Shown here: in pieces, positions 13,702-13,922 of the stretch
Numbering within the stretch: position 1 is the stretch's first letter
How the letters are laid out: each line of letters opens with the position of its first letter
From: Peptostreptococcus sp.
GTDB lineage: Bacteria; Bacillota; Clostridia; Peptostreptococcales; Peptostreptococcaceae
NCBI GenBank assembly: GCA_020025095.1
Contig: JAHHSS010000036.1
Coordinates: 1 to 13,922 of the forward strand
Direction of reading: 5' to 3'
DNA length: 13,922 bases
Program-made: the position numbers and the translations under genes
The notes under the pieces: model-generated
Told to the model about the DNA's origin: nothing
What the model saw: only the letters and a program-made list of their open reading frames with translations
The model's database searches: none

Positions 13702-13922
13702 ATTACATAGCTTTTTCTTTTTCCACTCTCTATAATTTTATAAAAACTAATCCTGAAGTCATATTTATTATAAATTATCCACTTTATACCAGCTACTTTT
13801 TTTCTTTTACTTATTTCTAGTAAATATCTTCTTAACTTTTTCCACTATTATATATATAAATAGCTATTATAATTGATTTTTCAATGTTTGTTTTGTGGAA
13901 ATATATATAATATCTTGTGAAT

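Larger units (their letters stand above)
13484..13902. promoter_or_regulatory. Cluster of DnaA-box-like sites (oriC, upstream half)
   Basis: Compared with TTWTNCACA I see: TTATCAACA at 13484-13492 (plus, one mismatch); TTATACACA at 13597-13605 (minus, full match); TTTCCCACA at 13651-13659 (plus, one mismatch); TTTTCCACA at 13693-13701 (minus, full match); TTTTCCACT at 13719-13727 and 13838-13846 (plus, one mismatch each); TTATCCACT at 13775-13783 (plus, one mismatch); ATTTCCACA at 13894-13902 (minus, one mismatch). The last seven start 26-63 bases apart. DnaA binding here would nucleate origin unwinding and autoregulate dnaA. Confidence 0.75.
13374..13922. other. Origin-proximal intergenic region (rpmH to dnaA, incomplete)
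   Basis: No coding sequence is visible. The left end holds the rpmH ribosome site and promoter. The rest is AT-rich with a spaced series of DnaA-box-like 9-mers between 13484 and 13902, and an ATTGTAAAA/TTTTACAAT inverted repeat (13563-13571 with 13581-13589). By synteny, dnaA should follow on the plus strand beyond the window. I infer that this is the upstream half of oriC. Confidence 0.75.

Noticed and set aside
1..13922. CRISPR arrays, tRNA or rRNA genes, riboswitches, insertion sequences
   Set aside because: No spaced direct repeats, tRNA-like cloverleaf, rRNA segment, T-box or recognised riboswitch core, or transposase frame was seen.

Overview
The window is low-G+C, AT-rich DNA from a Gram-positive anaerobe of the class Clostridia. 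A member of the Peptostreptococcaceae is the most likely source. This rests on the very AT-rich spacers, strong AGGAGG-type ribosome sites, a GerMN-type lipoprotein of spore-former type, and the classical origin-flanking gene block rpmH-rnpA-yidD-yidC-jag / mnmE-mnmG-rsmG. The genus is not fixed by what I can see.

Layout from right to left, moving away from the replication origin. Bases 13449-13922 are gene-free and carry a spaced series of DnaA-box-like 9-mers, as expected just upstream of dnaA, which would lie beyond the right edge. On the minus strand follow rpmH with a near-consensus promoter, a terminator-like hairpin, rnpA, yidD, yidC (spoIIIJ type) and jag. The run closes with a perfect 12-bp-stem terminator at 10873-10906. 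A second minus-strand unit, mnmE-mnmG-rsmG (tRNA wobble-uridine modification and 16S rRNA methylation), starts near 6.7 kb and ends at hairpins around 2.3 kb.

In many Firmicutes jag is followed directly by mnmE. Here about 4.3 kb of accessory DNA separates them. It holds an AraC-family cupin regulator, a YbjQ-family protein followed by a previously uncalled 56-codon two-helix membrane ORF (all minus), a HAD phosphatase and an unrecognised 180-aa protein (both plus), with large AT-rich spacers. Left of rsmG, where parA/parB (soj/spo0J) often sit, there is instead a convergent class-V aminotransferase/cysteine desulfurase preceded by a GerMN-domain lipoprotein gene.

The minus-strand genes point away from the inferred origin and so run with the replication fork. 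The four plus-strand genes are all accessory and head-on to the fork. The core genes cooperate in translation (L34, RNase P protein, MnmE/MnmG, RsmG) and membrane-protein insertion (YidC, YidD, probably Jag). No transposase, CRISPR array, rRNA or tRNA gene was seen. Several start codons were moved inward from the longest reading frame because a Shine-Dalgarno sequence overlaps the longer start.
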